A stretch of 64,000 nucleotides of DNA from the NCBI GenBank assembly GCA_015680905.1, contig CM027382.1:25021501-25085500 (forward strand), written 5' to 3'. The notes below the pieces were generated by a model, which worked only from the letters and a program-made list of their open reading frames with translations, did no database searches and was not told where the DNA came from. Shown here piece by piece: positions 46,527 through 58,329 of this stretch. Position 1 is the stretch's first letter. Each line of letters starts with the position of its first letter. Source of the stretch: Coptis chinensis. Taxonomy: Eukaryota > Streptophyta > Magnoliopsida > Ranunculales > Ranunculaceae. Position numbers and translations under genes: made by a program.

Positions 46527-47093
46527 TGTGTGAGGGAGTGATATTCTCATTCAGGAATATCAGGCATGTGTCCAGTATAGTGGAAATACCATACCGACCT
46601 CATGCCCTCGCCCCTCGAACTGCCTTCAGAGCAACTTGCATCATTAGCTCGTGCACCCGAACTACGAGATCACTCCTAAGCAGCTCAACTTGCACATCCT
46701 CACGTAGAACGTTCTATCTCATGACATCACCTATCTTCTAGAAGCAATCATTGCCAAAGCCATACTTACACATTCCATTACCACAAAATATGAACCACCA
46801 TAACCACTCCCCATCATTATAGAATTCCTACCAACACCATACATACACTTTTTCTCAATCTCAACCATACATCTGTGCTTGTCAGTACACGTGTTGTATG
46901 GATATCCACGTTCAGCAGCTATAAATACCCCCTACATGAACTACGCCAAACCTGATTCTACTCTCCCCCCAGAAGTGAGAGATAGATACGTAGGCAGTTC
47001 GCTCAGAACGAACTCGGTCTTTCCAAACAATTATCCCCATCTCCTCCACCATAATCACAAGTTATAAATCCCAGACTAAACAACACCTTTACA
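46527..47093 (+). repeat. Tat-2 3' LTR
   Basis: 567 bp; pairs with 16613-17178. Confidence 0.93.
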
Positions 47094-47098
47094 GTTTC

Positions 47099-47312
47099 TA
47101 TAAAAAGATGGTGGGGGCTGTTTGTGTTCTCTTTCGGGTTTGTCTTGAATAATATGATGATGATGATGATGATGATGATGATTAATGAATAACATGTTGA
47201 GATTCTTCTACTTGTTGTTGGAGATTTTCTGCATTGTCCCTTTCCTTGCCTAGTAAAAATGAAGATGTTCTAGAACAAAAACAGTCATTGGTTCGATCGT
47301 AACCGTCTCCTC
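47099..47312 (+). other. Upstream region of the F-box relic
   Basis: Host sequence between Tat-2 and the F-box start codon. Carries a (GAT)n run of nine to ten units (47154-47182). No clear TATA box. Confidence 0.45.
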
Positions 47313-49192
47313 ATGCCTCCCATTACTCCATTAGATCAAACCAGTAAGGACCATGATAGTGTAACTGTGTTCGGTGATTGGCTGGACCTTCCAGACCATC
47401 TTCTTTCTGTTACTACAGATAACTTGCTCCAAACCAAGGACTTTGTTCACTTTGGTGCTATTTGTCGCTCCTGGCGATCCGTTTATACCCAAAATTGTCA
47501 TTTTCGCTCCTGCCAGCCTCCACTGCTAATGCTCGCTACTTAACTCAACCTCGACGACCAAACTCGCAGTTTCTACTGCCTTGCCGACCAAACCGTCTCC
47601 AAATATCAAGTTCTAGTGCCCCACAACAAGGTCTGCCGTGCTTCTCTTCATAGATGGTTGCTCACTGTTGGTGCTGAAAATCATCAAGTTAGTCTTTTGA
47701 ACCCGTTTTCAAAGAATGAGATCTATCTCCCCCCATTGACTAGTTTTGAGTATGACCAAGGAAGCATGTTGATGCATTTCAATGGTTACTTCATTGGCAA
47801 GGCATGTCTTTCTGCAAACCTGAGTTCGAACCCAAACTTTACAGTTTTAGTAACCTATGGGGGTTGTAGGAAATTGGCATACTTCAACCCTGGTGACAGG
47901 GTCTGAATGGGTTAATTGGGGATTATAAGTAGGGGTGCCAATGGGTACCCGATTACCCGGAATAGAAACCGAATGTTTCAGTTCTGAGTCTTAAAAAGTT
48001 AAATCCATTTAAAATGGGTCATTAAGAACCGAACCGATAAAGAACCGAAATTGTAGAATCGAATAGTAAAAAACCCGTGGGTATCCGAACCGAAACCAGA
48101 ACCGATTATTATGATTTCGATATATAAAATTTAGTATTATATTATATTTAAGATAATCAAACTCATACATTAAAATAAAAATATGTTTTTTACGTGTAAA
48201 ATATATTAAATATATATAGCATAATAGTGAATGTGTGTTGTTAAATGTATATTTTATAACAATACGTTAAATAAGTGTATCATAGATGTTAATAATAATG
48301 TCAAGCTGTATATTATGAATTAACTAATACATTTTATATTTATTAACTTATGCACATGTATATTTAAATAGGATACGTACACATGCTTGATATATTGTGG
48401 TACACGCTCTTATTATAAACCAATATATAGTGTTCATGTTAAAAATTAGTGATGAGATGTAATTGTAAGACGCATGTACTCGCATCTATGATTTAAAATG
48501 TGAGTTAATACACGTGTGCAAATATATGTGTATGCACGTAAAATATATCAAGGTAACAAATATATATGATTGCATAACAAATATATGTGATTGCACGTGT
48601 ACACGATTGAGTTAATATAAGGAAACAAATATATGTGTATGCACGTAAAAAAAAATCAAATTTTTGGGGTTAGATATTTGATTATTTTAATTTCTATATC
48701 AAAGCTTGAAATTATCACATGAATGGTAAATATTTTAACGTGTATGATTGATATATGTTCATAGATTGATGTAAATATGATTGTTGATACATCACTAATT
48801 ATACATAAAATATTATCATGTAGGAAAAGAAAAAAATAAAAATAAAAACAAGTTTTAGTGTTTAAATGATTGAAATTGTATAATAATCATAATAAATAAT
48901 AAAGACCCGAATTAGAACCAAAATCGATTAAAAACCGTGGGTTTTGATGGTTTTGGGTTGGGTTCTATAATTCTCATACTAAAACTGTTGATAACTGAAA
49001 CCGATAGAACTACAAATAGTAAAACCCAAACAGAAACTACTAAAACCCGACCCGTTGGCACCCCTAATTATAAGGATATAAACTCACAAGCAACCTTCAA
49101 ATGGAAGAAACTTGTGAGGAGATCTAAGAGCTCCGGGTGGGAAGATTGTGCATTCCATTTCTACAACGATGTAGAGCTCACAATTCACTAGG
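47313..49192 (+). pseudogene. F-box / DUF295-type (KIB) protein relic, split by a hAT element
   Basis: From ATG 47313 the frame encodes an F-box: WLDLPDHLLSVTTDNLLQTK then FVHFGAICRSWRSVY, followed by PPLLMLA, the junction typical of F-box/DUF295 proteins. Such proteins act in SCF ubiquitin ligases. The same frame has a TAA at 47541, then continues (HRWLLTVGAENHQVSLLNPF, RKLAYFNPGD) until a TGA at 47904 where DUF295 proteins usually have tryptophan. A hAT element (47930-49066) then interrupts it; the remainder is 49067-49192 (GWEDCAFHFYNDVELTIH). The family is usually 350-400 aa, so the C-terminus is also reduced. Clearly a pseudogene. Confidence 0.82.
47930..49066. mobile_element. Non-autonomous hAT-type element, 1137 bp
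   Basis: TIRs taggggtgccaatgggt and acccgttggcaccccta; 8-bp TSD attataag (47922-47929 and 49067-49074). Subterminal sequence is rich in aaccga/acccga motifs; the middle is AT-rich and non-coding. Inserted into the F-box relic. The tag-ggg-t-cc opening resembles the element at 4367, so they may belong to related hAT groups. Confidence 0.9.
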
Positions 49193-49905
49193 ACAACATG
49201 CACAAGGGCGTGGGAAAAGGGAAAGTTATTAACGAGGTTTGGGTAGCATGATTATCTGCGCGCTACATTTTGTTTTGTTCCTATTAGCCACTTTAAGTTC
49301 CTTCTTCTTAACTTTGCCGTTCAAGTTTTAGTTTATGTCTTAAGAAGTAACTAGATGCGTGTTCATTTGTTTCTTCTTTTTATTTAAGATGCATATTTAT
49401 TTAATGGTTAGGATGATCCATAGATGGATATATGGGGGTGCGTCTGGGGGCGGTCACACCCCCTGAGATTAGGAAAACTCAACTACCACATAACTAATTG
49501 CCTAGAAAAATCTTCAAACTATAAGGACTCGCATCTCCCAATTTTTTTAGCAAACTTCCACTACCGCACCCCCAGAATTTTCACAACTATAATGAGAATA
49601 TAATGAACAAAAAAAATAATATAAAAAAAAACTAATAAAAAACATTCCAATAAACCAATGTTTTTTTTACTTCTCTTTTTATCCTTACAAAATTACCATT
49701 TATCATTTATTTTGAGTCCAAAACCAAAGAGGGACAAATGTGTCTTTGAATGCTTGATGAGTTAATGAGACTAAAACAAATAGCCAAAGACCCAAAGCTC
49801 AACTGGTCAGTTTTTATTTATAATTCTAATCGCCCATAACAAACCCGTAAGCTCTCCCTCCTTTATTTGAACTCTTAATTCTTATATAAGCGTCATACCT
49901 CAACC

Positions 49906-49942
<37 letters not shown>

Positions 49943-50200
49943 GGAAGGACTTGCAGCGCAGCTTGTTGCACGTTTGTCCTAGTTATTTGCAAAACTCGTT
50001 ATCATTATCAATAAAATTTCCACTTAAAAAAAACAAAAAACAAAACCAAATAAAACAAAACAAAACAAGGTAATTTTTTTTACTTTCAATGTTAATGTTT
50101 TATAGTTTTCTCCACATGATAATAGGGTTATATAGACTTATAACATTATAGAATGTTAACAATTTGTTGAATTGTTGTAGACTTATGGACTAGATTATAT

Positions 50201-50263
<63 letters not shown>

Positions 50264-51979
50264 TATATATATAGGTATAGTAGTATCAATTAATGACTTA
50301 AGTGCTTAAGTAGATAACTTCGTCAGTCCATATTCAATTCTTAGTAGTTAACGCACTATAATTTTGTGAATTGAAATAAATGTATAATTTTGTTGATCTT
50401 TAGCGTTTAGACATTTTGACAAAAAAAAAAAAAAAAAAAAAAAATTGCATACTTTTTTTTTGGGTGGGGTGGGTGTTCACATAATCTTGCACCCTCTACC
50501 TTAGAACCCTGGCTCCGTCCCTGGGATGATCTGTTGAACATAGTTAATATCTACTTATTTTAAGTTTTAAACTCTAATTAAGCTGGTATTATACGTACTG
50601 TTTATACATCAAGAACTTGTGTGCTGTGTGCTTTAACAATTGTAATATGGATGACCCACAGTGGTGTTTTGATGTTTAAATGATAGGTCAGTTCATATAA
50701 TAACTAGCCATGATTAAGCTTTAAGATGAACATTTTAGATACATATTTAGATCTATAATTTCGTTCTTCTTTAACTTCAAAAGAATTGAGGATTTGGGGG
50801 TAAAAATAACATGCAGTTATTTGATATTGGGGGACCTTTTAGATTGAATTTTTTGAAAGTCCCTGTGATAGCTGACTGGACTAAAAAGTGCGCCACTAGC
50901 TGCAGGTGGGGATATTTCATACCTACTTGCTAACCACTGTAATAATGACGGTATGTGACCACCTCTTTTTCAGAGTTTTCTATTTTCATGCAATTTGCCT
51001 TAATTATTCCAATACTCCAAGGGTTGTGTGCTTGTGATCGACTTTGTAGTACGTTTGTCAAATTAGTATTTTAACTAGATTTTGGACCCCGGGCATACGC
51101 CCAGGATCTTTAATATATTTTTCTTGAAGTAAAAAACTTCTTTTTTGATTGGTGCACAATTTTTTGAACATTTTGGAAATCAATTGGTAAATATTAAACC
51201 AATCAATTATGATAAAACATGAGAATATTGCAGACTTAATCTTGATTACTTGTCATCCATTGCAAAATAACTCCTCTGAGCAGCTCTAAGTACACCACTA
51301 TTGTCCGACCTATTGTTTAACAATCAATTTTTCATTTTCATTTGCTTTATTCCCCCTTCATCGTTTCTTCATCCTTATATTGCACCTCCTGCATAATTAT
51401 CTTAATATTGGCCTCCTTGTGCTCATACCTAATCAAGTTCCTATCGTCCCATATCTCTATATTAGAAACATGATGATGTAACCTCTAAATTTGATTATGG
51501 AGAGGATGGGGATGCATTATTATAAGCTTTTCATAGTAATTAATTAACTATGATAGAACTACTTAATCTCTTTATTAATGGTGCGGTGCTTACTCAAAGT
51601 ATATAACAATTAATATCTTCACATATCCTCCTTATTAGATCCTTTGATATGATTATGATTGTTTTATATGTAGAAATCTAGAGTTGACAATAGAATTTAT
51701 ATAATTGTTGTATATAGAAAGACAAAGTCAATTCAAAGACATTTTCTAATAGTTTAGATATCTTTTAATTAGAGTTAGAACATGTAACTTTTCGATATTA
51801 GTTATTCTGGATACCACTGCTCATAAGTCACATTGTGCTAAAAAAATTTAGATCCTTACAAAATGGCGAAAAAAGTCAAGAGGTTCACTGAAGATCAAAG
51901 CCCAAGCATATAACAAAGAACAAACTAAGCAGAACTACTACTAGAATAAAATGGAACAGCAGCCAACATTCTGTGGTTT
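49193..51979. other. Intergenic region with simple repeats
   Basis: No supported gene. Holds an A33 run (49907-49939), a TA microsatellite (50203-50273) and an A run near 50420. At 51085-51112 there is a small hairpin (ccgggcatacgcccagg) after ttaactagattttggac, a sequence type seen at plant transposon ends, but no partner end was found. Confidence 0.5.
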
Positions 51980-52430
51980 CTAAGCTTTGACTTGGCTATA
52001 GAACTTGGACTTCTCCACCATGGTCAAACTCTAAGTAATTTGAGCTTGATTTCCTCCAAGGCCAGTCTTGAGGTCTGCTTTAACAATGAGTATTGTCTTA
52101 GAGTAACAACATGCTTCTTCAGTCCCACACAACAACCCTTTTTTATTAAGTTTGGGGAAAATTAAATCTTTTATCGGAGTAATGCCATTCTTAGTCCTAT
52201 CATACTCATTATCAACAGTATGCATGTGACCCATGATAAGCCTTTCAAGCTTGTATATCTTCTTCTTCATCGACGCATAATAGTGATACCCATTCTTCTC
52301 TGCCCTAGCTATAGTAAATGAAACTCTAGCTGGATTCCAAACACCAATACATGCTACCTTAAGCAAATCCCTATGAGTCTTGCCAAGAAGGCGACTAACA
52401 CCCCATTGAGTCACCACACCCTCATAGCCT
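51980..52430 (-). pseudogene. Ribosomal protein L3 (uL3) relic, C-terminal part
   Basis: On the minus strand, 52429-52412 reads GYEGVV, continuing [54 protein letters not shown] and [11 protein letters not shown], all recognisable uL3 sequence. A frameshift follows near 52130, after which uL3-like LALEEIKLK appears in another frame; a short deletion precedes EKSKFYSQVKA and a TAG at 51982-51980. uL3 is about 389 aa; only roughly its last 165 residues are present. No intron interrupts the match, so a 5'-truncated processed copy is likely, but I see no clear poly(A) tail. Not functional. Confidence 0.88.
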
Positions 52431-53939
52431 AGGAAACAGGGACAAACCTCTTGGTGGGCTGTAAATCTGCAGGAGAGGTGGAGAAAAGGGAGCGAACTGA
52501 ACGAACCCAATTTCAAAACTTATCGATAGTTATAGGGACAAAAAAACTTGAGAGCGAGTAGTACAATCGATATTTTTATACTCCAGTAGTTTTCTCCATA
52601 ATTCGGTGCCGAAAGGTGTTATCCTTCCAAATGTTGCCTGCATGAGGTCAAGCTAGATAAGATACCTAATTACATCATATGAATGTAACAGTAAACAAAA
52701 CCCTAAATATTTGCACAATTGACTTGTGAAGCATTAGTAGTAGGTGCATATGACAACTCTTTTGTACATATATGAGCTTTTCATAATAATTAGTACACAT
52801 CCTAAACTCGCGAGTTGTTTAGGTAAAAATCAACAGAACCACACTAATTCAATCAGTTTCGAGTCTTAAATTTTAATCAGCTTATAAAACTCTTGATACT
52901 ATACTAATTGCTACATGTATAACAATGACCCAATGATTATAATCTTTTTAATTGGCTTAGAGAATACTTCTTGGCTTGTTGCCTAAACATAAGGCAAAAT
53001 GGCACACCTTAATTAATTAATTATATTTATTTATATATTTTTGTGTGAATTTCCATTTGGCATTAAACCTTTAACCTTATTATGGTATATTGGTGGATGT
53101 ATCTCGACAGAATTTCACCCTTTTTTTTAGCTGTGGCATTGGTACATAATGCTAATGTTGGTGTTCGTTATTTTGTTTTTCTAGCATGATGTGGATGCCG
53201 GTGTACTGAAGGAAGTGATCTTAGCTGATGGTACGATGCAGTGGTGATTGTTAAGGGTGCATGATTGGTTAGCTTGCATCACTGACTTGACCTTCCACTT
53301 CCCTTAAATGGCTTAAAAAATGGTCTAGTTTCTGGGCTTTTAACTCTTGCTGAACATCTCTGTCTAGTTTCTCATAGCGTACCAAGGTGTTTGAAAAAGT
53401 ACCAAGGGTTTGCTCAGTACCATTCATTAAGTTAATAATTCTAGGAGAGTCTACCATATTACTCTTGTTCTTTGGTATCAAATGCCAACTGCTATAGCCT
53501 AGCATTGTTGTCTGATTATTCTCAGCCAAAAGAAATAATAATATAATCAATTAATGGTGGACAAAAATCCCTCGACAATGTGGTTTAGTTTCATCACTTA
53601 AGTCATCATACAATGAAGTCACCACTCCAGCCATCATAGATGAGAACGTTAAAGGATTATTTAGCCGTGAGAAGACATAGATCTTCTATATTTATCAAAA
53701 TAGACTCATATATAATGTTTCCATATTCAATTAAGTCTCAAAATAGGGGTTGCATACCGCCCATACCATGTGTCAGGGCAAAGAGTTAGCCCGACACTCC
53801 CGATGTAGTGGTGCTTTCGAAAGCTCAAAGGAGATGAGGATTAGGTTTTTTGAGGAAGAGAGACTGCACCAACGTTCTGGTTGCCCACGTACTCAGTGAG
53901 GAATCCGAGATCAAGTCTCTTAAAACGTAGTTCTAGAGG
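52431..53939. other. Intergenic region
   Basis: AT-rich sequence with no recognised gene. A 93-codon minus-strand frame (53550-53269; includes MVDSPRIINLMNGTEQTLGT) has protein-like composition, no recognised domain and no supporting context; I leave it as a doubtful fragment. Confidence 0.4.
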
Positions 53940-55270
53940 TGATAAATGTAAAAAACTATCCTTTACTCATACTTAACTAATTAAACTTAAACAGAAGTAA
54001 AGAATAATAATTTACTCTAATATATCAAAGTTATATCAAAGTTATCTACTATCTTGAATTATGCAATAAATGGAGTAGAGAATTCGTTCCACTCTGAGTC
54101 CTTTAAACGTAAGTTTCCACTAGTTTAATCGATACTAACAAAACAGTTTAGAGTAATGAATTGAAATTATACTACTATGGCAATTGAACTTAAAGAGATG
54201 TTTGACTTATACTATGATAAATGAATATTGAAATGCGAATACGGAGACAGGATTAGGGAGATTTGAATCCACTTGATGTATTCCTAATATGCTAGTGTAG
54301 ATTATTGCAGTCATAATCAAATAAGATTAAGTGTTGATCCCTAATTACACATGGCAATCTCTGCCAACTAATAATTAGCATGTGAGGAAGTCCAACCCAT
54401 TCTCATGGCGAATCAACTATTCTTCTAGAGTCAAACTCTTAACAAGCAATAATTCTAACTAACATATCAAGTCTCCATCAAGCTTCATCTCTAATGGAGG
54501 TTTAGCTAGATGTCATTAAACTATCATAAACAGATATATAAGAAGGAGACATAATGAAAAACAATAATGAACTATTATTAATCTAATGAATACTGAAGAA
54601 CAATAATTAACTAAGGTTTAAACTAATAACTAAGTCTAAATTCTAATTATCTATCTCTAATTAATTATATATATCTAAGTTTAACTATCTGGAGAGTTAT
54701 GCCTTAGTCCTCTTTATATAAGAGAGGCTAGGTCTATATTTTCGTGCATGGGCTTTGGAGCCATGTTTTGGGTATTTAAATCAAGCCCAAAACCTAATTA
54801 CATAATCCAAAAAGGGTTTTTATGTTGGAAATTACTGCAATAGCCTTTTCATCCATTTTTGCTCCTCTGATTGGGTCAAGGCCTAAATTGTTAGAAAGCT
54901 CTTCCTGAGCTGGTCGTTTTGACATATAGTAGGCCTAATTTCGAGGTCTAAGTCCAAAGATACGACCTGTGGAAGTTCTGTTGATGTTTCTGCTCTATTT
55001 CTGCCCACGTTGATTTTGACTTTTTAGCTTTGACCGGGATTTAAAAATGCTTTTTCTCCTTGAATCTTGGCCTTTAATCATAGAAACTTTTTAGCAACCA
55101 ACCTTTGCTCCTTCATCTTGCAAAAGTGACATGTTTCTTCACATATTTGACTCAAATGCCTGAAATACATAAACGCACGTAAACAATACTAACTCATATT
55201 TATTATACACATAATTGGTCTAAATGTAATGATATTAAAGGGTTAAAACTACAGTTTTGGGCTCTTATCA
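53940..55270 (-). repeat. Ath-2 3' LTR
   Basis: 1331 bp, tgataaatg to gggctcttatca; more diverged from the Ath-1 LTRs than those are from each other. Confidence 0.9.
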
Positions 55271-56337
55271 AACCACCCCCAAACAGCATTTCGCTTGTCC
55301 TAAAGCAAATATGAGAAATTAATATAAATGACCAAAAATGGAGTTCTAACTAATCTCTTTTTGCCGAGTGCGATTGCATTGACCATATGCAACAAGGCCT
55401 TAAACCACTAGAAATTCTCTAGTGGACGAGTTATAGCCTCGTGAGACTTTTCCAGAGAAAGGTACTCACAAACTTCATCTATACTACAACGACTAAGAAA
55501 TAAAATTACTATTTCCTACTTTATTCTCAGATATCTATACATTTCACTAGCACTGAATACAGAATAATCAAGTCGAAATCTAAGCTAATACGTGCATAAT
55601 AATCAATCATCTACGAATAAATATATATACAATGAACTATGTTATGAAATGCAATAACATGTCCATTTTGAAACTTTGGAATAACTTCCTTAAGTAGGTC
55701 CTCTCCTATATGTTAAGACAAAAACCACTCTGATTTTTCCACTCAAGTTTCACTCATTCCAGTGTGCAGTGGGCACACTTTACCTTACAATCTCAATGAC
55801 ACACAAGGAAGCCTAAGTCGATCAAACAGATCTGCCACTTACTATCACACTAACCTATTCCTAATTGAGCTAGAGGTCTTTATTAGGTGTTGCGGGGATT
55901 AGGTGATGGTTTAAGAATGAAGGAAATGGATATTCAAAAAGAACCAGTCTGAGATAATAGAGTCTTCATATTATGTAACTAGAGAAAACCTTGTTCTTTA
56001 CTTTGCTTCTACACCTTGTTTCCATCCTTAGCCATTTTTTTTCTTTTTCTTTTGGATTTTGACTCCTTTGATTCTATTTTTGGAGTTCTAACTTTTTATT
56101 TTATTTGATTTTTCTTTTCTTTTCTTTGGATGTAAATTTTCTTTTCTTATTTGAAGCAACTAAAAAATTCTTGGTTTCACAGGTCTTTCTCCTTTCTATT
56201 CTTCATTTCATCTCTATTCTCAAACTCATTCAAAAATGGGTAGACTGATTTTTTTTTTTTTTTTTTTTATTTTATTTTTATAAAAGGGTAAATGATTTTT
56301 GGTTTATGAAAGGCTAAAGAAAGGCTCAAAGGGGAGA
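53940..56337 (-). mobile_element. Ath-2: Athila fragment (3' LTR plus 3' internal part)
   Basis: LTR 53940-55270, PPT at 55271-55283 and about 1.05 kb of internal sequence matching Ath-1 20229-21285. It stops where Ath-3 begins, so the rest of Ath-2 should lie beyond Ath-3, right of the window. Broken by the insertion. Confidence 0.88.
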
Positions 56338-57799
56338 TGATAAGAGCCCAAAACTGTAGTTTTAACCCTGTAACAGTCATACTTTTAGACCAATTATGTG
56401 AGTAATAATTAAGAGTTAATATTGATTACGTGTTTTTATGCGTTTCAGGCTTCAAAGTCAATTATGTGCAGAAATGTGCCACTTTGATGAGATAAAGGAG
56501 CAATGGTTGGTTGCTAAGGAGTTCTGTGATTAAAGGCCAAAATTCAAGAAGACAAAGCCTTTCTAAAGCCCGGTTAAAGCTGAAAAGTCAAAGTCAACGC
56601 GGGCAGAAACAGCACACAAGTTAGCAGAACTTCCAAAGGCCGTATCTTTGGACTCAGACCTCGGAATTGGGTCTACCTTATGTCAAAACAACCGGCTCGG
56701 AAAGAGCTTTCCAATGGTTCAAGCCTTGGCCCAATCAGAGGAGCGGAAGTGGACGAAAAAGTCTATCGAAGCCAACTGCAGCTGAAGAGGCCTTTTTGGA
56801 CTGAAAGAATTGGGTTTTGGGCCTGATTCTCTGGCCCAAAACATGGCTCCAAGCCCATGCATGATTTTTGGATCTGAACATATAAAAACAAAAGCTTAGC
56901 TCTTTGTTAATAGTAGCTAGTTAGACCTAAAACTATAGATAATTCTAGATCTAGTTTTCATTAAATGAAAATTAAGTTTAGTTCATTTCAATTCTTATTT
57001 TAGATTAATCTTTAGAATCATTGTTCTTCATTAGTTGATAAATAAAATAGCTAGTTTGTCAATTTCATTTTTGTCATTTACAATTGTTTAGATATAAATT
57101 CCCTTATTACTTGTTATTAATTTCCTAGTTATTACTAGAGATTTAAATTATTATTTAGATAAATTGCATAAAGATAGAATTTTCAGATGATGTCTAGTTT
57201 TAAATCAATGGGAAATGATAGTGGTATGAATCAAGGCTAAACCTCCATTAGAGGGGTTGAAGAAGCCTTGATGATGCTTGATCTTTGTTAAACTTAGGAA
57301 TCGTCGTGATAATTATTCCACTCTAGAAACGATTAATTCACCATGAGAATGGGTTTAATCGCTCACATGCTAGTTATGAATTGGTAGAAATGCTATGTAT
57401 AATTAGGGATTATAATTACTATTTTGATATGCAAAGCATTCAATTTGGATCACGACGAGTCTTTGTTAGTAGGATTAAGTCGAGTTAAGGTGGATTCAAT
57501 TCCCTTTAATTCTTTATCTAGATTCAAACCCTTAGCATTCTCTCATTTAGTTATTAAGTAACTTGTTAATTGTTTTCCCCTTGTAGTATAGAATTCCTTA
57601 GTAAAATCTCTCACTAGACTTAAGACCGATTAATTAGACTAGAAATCATCGCATGCTAAAAAACTAGGAGTGGAACGAATTTGTTACTCCACTCTATTTC
57701 GATAGAATTGAGAGTAGAAAACTTGATAAATTAAGCGTATTTAAGTTTTAGTTTACTTGCGTTTTGAGTTTTATCGTTCATTTCGTAGGTAAACTATCA
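56338..57799 (+). repeat. Ath-3 5' LTR
   Basis: 1462 bp, opening tgataagagcccaaaactg and ending aaactatca; the reverse complement aligns with the Ath-1 LTRs. Confidence 0.88.
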
Positions 57800-58329
57800 T
57801 TTTTTATGTTTTTCAAAACCATTTGTCATCTTAGTTACCTTTAGCATTGGTTTCATAGTATAATTAGTCATTTTAAGTCCCATTAAACCCACCCACCCTT
57901 GTTTGATTCATATCGCGTGGTTGTCCATTTCAAAGATTGAAAAGTTCCGCGAAAAATTACGGAGCACTGCTTCAAGCGGAGTGCACTGCGCCTAAACGCT
58001 GGAACCTTGAGCGACTTCGGCGCCCAAAACCGGCCGACCGCTCAAACACTGTAACTTGAAGTTACACGGGCACCACCAAAGTGGCGATACTACCGCTAAA
58101 ATTTGAATTTTGCGGATTCCCCGAGGTTTGTTTGAACTTAGATTTTTTAAGTTTTTCAGTGTTCTAACTTTTTATATATACGAACACGCCGTAAACAAGA
58201 CGCTATTCATAAGCGAAGCAAGGGACGAATCAGGTATTCCTTTCTTCCATACCTCGATCTCCGGTTAGAGGTTTATACTAATATATCAAGATTGTTTGGA
58301 GTGTTGTCGTGTTTAGACTTAGATTTGCA
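57800..58329 (+). other. Ath-3 leader
   Basis: Non-coding region between LTR and gag, matching the Ath-1 leader (catcttagttacctttagca; ttgtttggagtgttgt). Contains a GC-rich segment (57960-58075) with gcgc/gctc motifs, equivalent to the 77-bp repeats of Ath-1 but apparently not tandem here. Confidence 0.65.

Larger units (their letters stand above)
16613..47093 (+). mobile_element. Tat-2: Ty3/gypsy Tat element with nested insertions
   Basis: LTRs of 566 and 567 bp (tgtg...taca) bound a plus-strand element; near-matching 5-bp flanks gtttt (16608-16612) and gtttc (47094-47098). Internal order: PBS, gag, protease, RT, RNase H, second RNase H, integrase, 7 x 120-bp tandem array, antisense ORF, PPT. 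About 18.7 kb of the span is later insertions: Ath-1 in the protease region and a solo LTR before integrase. Without them the element is about 11.8 kb. It has about a dozen further breaks. LTR divergence by eye is about 8%, largely C/T and G/A differences. Confidence 0.93.

Noticed and set aside
51075-51112. Transposon-end-like hairpin (ccgggcatacgcccagg)
   Set aside because: No partner end, TSD or family evidence could be found in the window.
53269-53550. 93-codon minus-strand frame as a gene
   Set aside because: No recognised domain, no exon context, and the length is possible by chance in AT-rich DNA.
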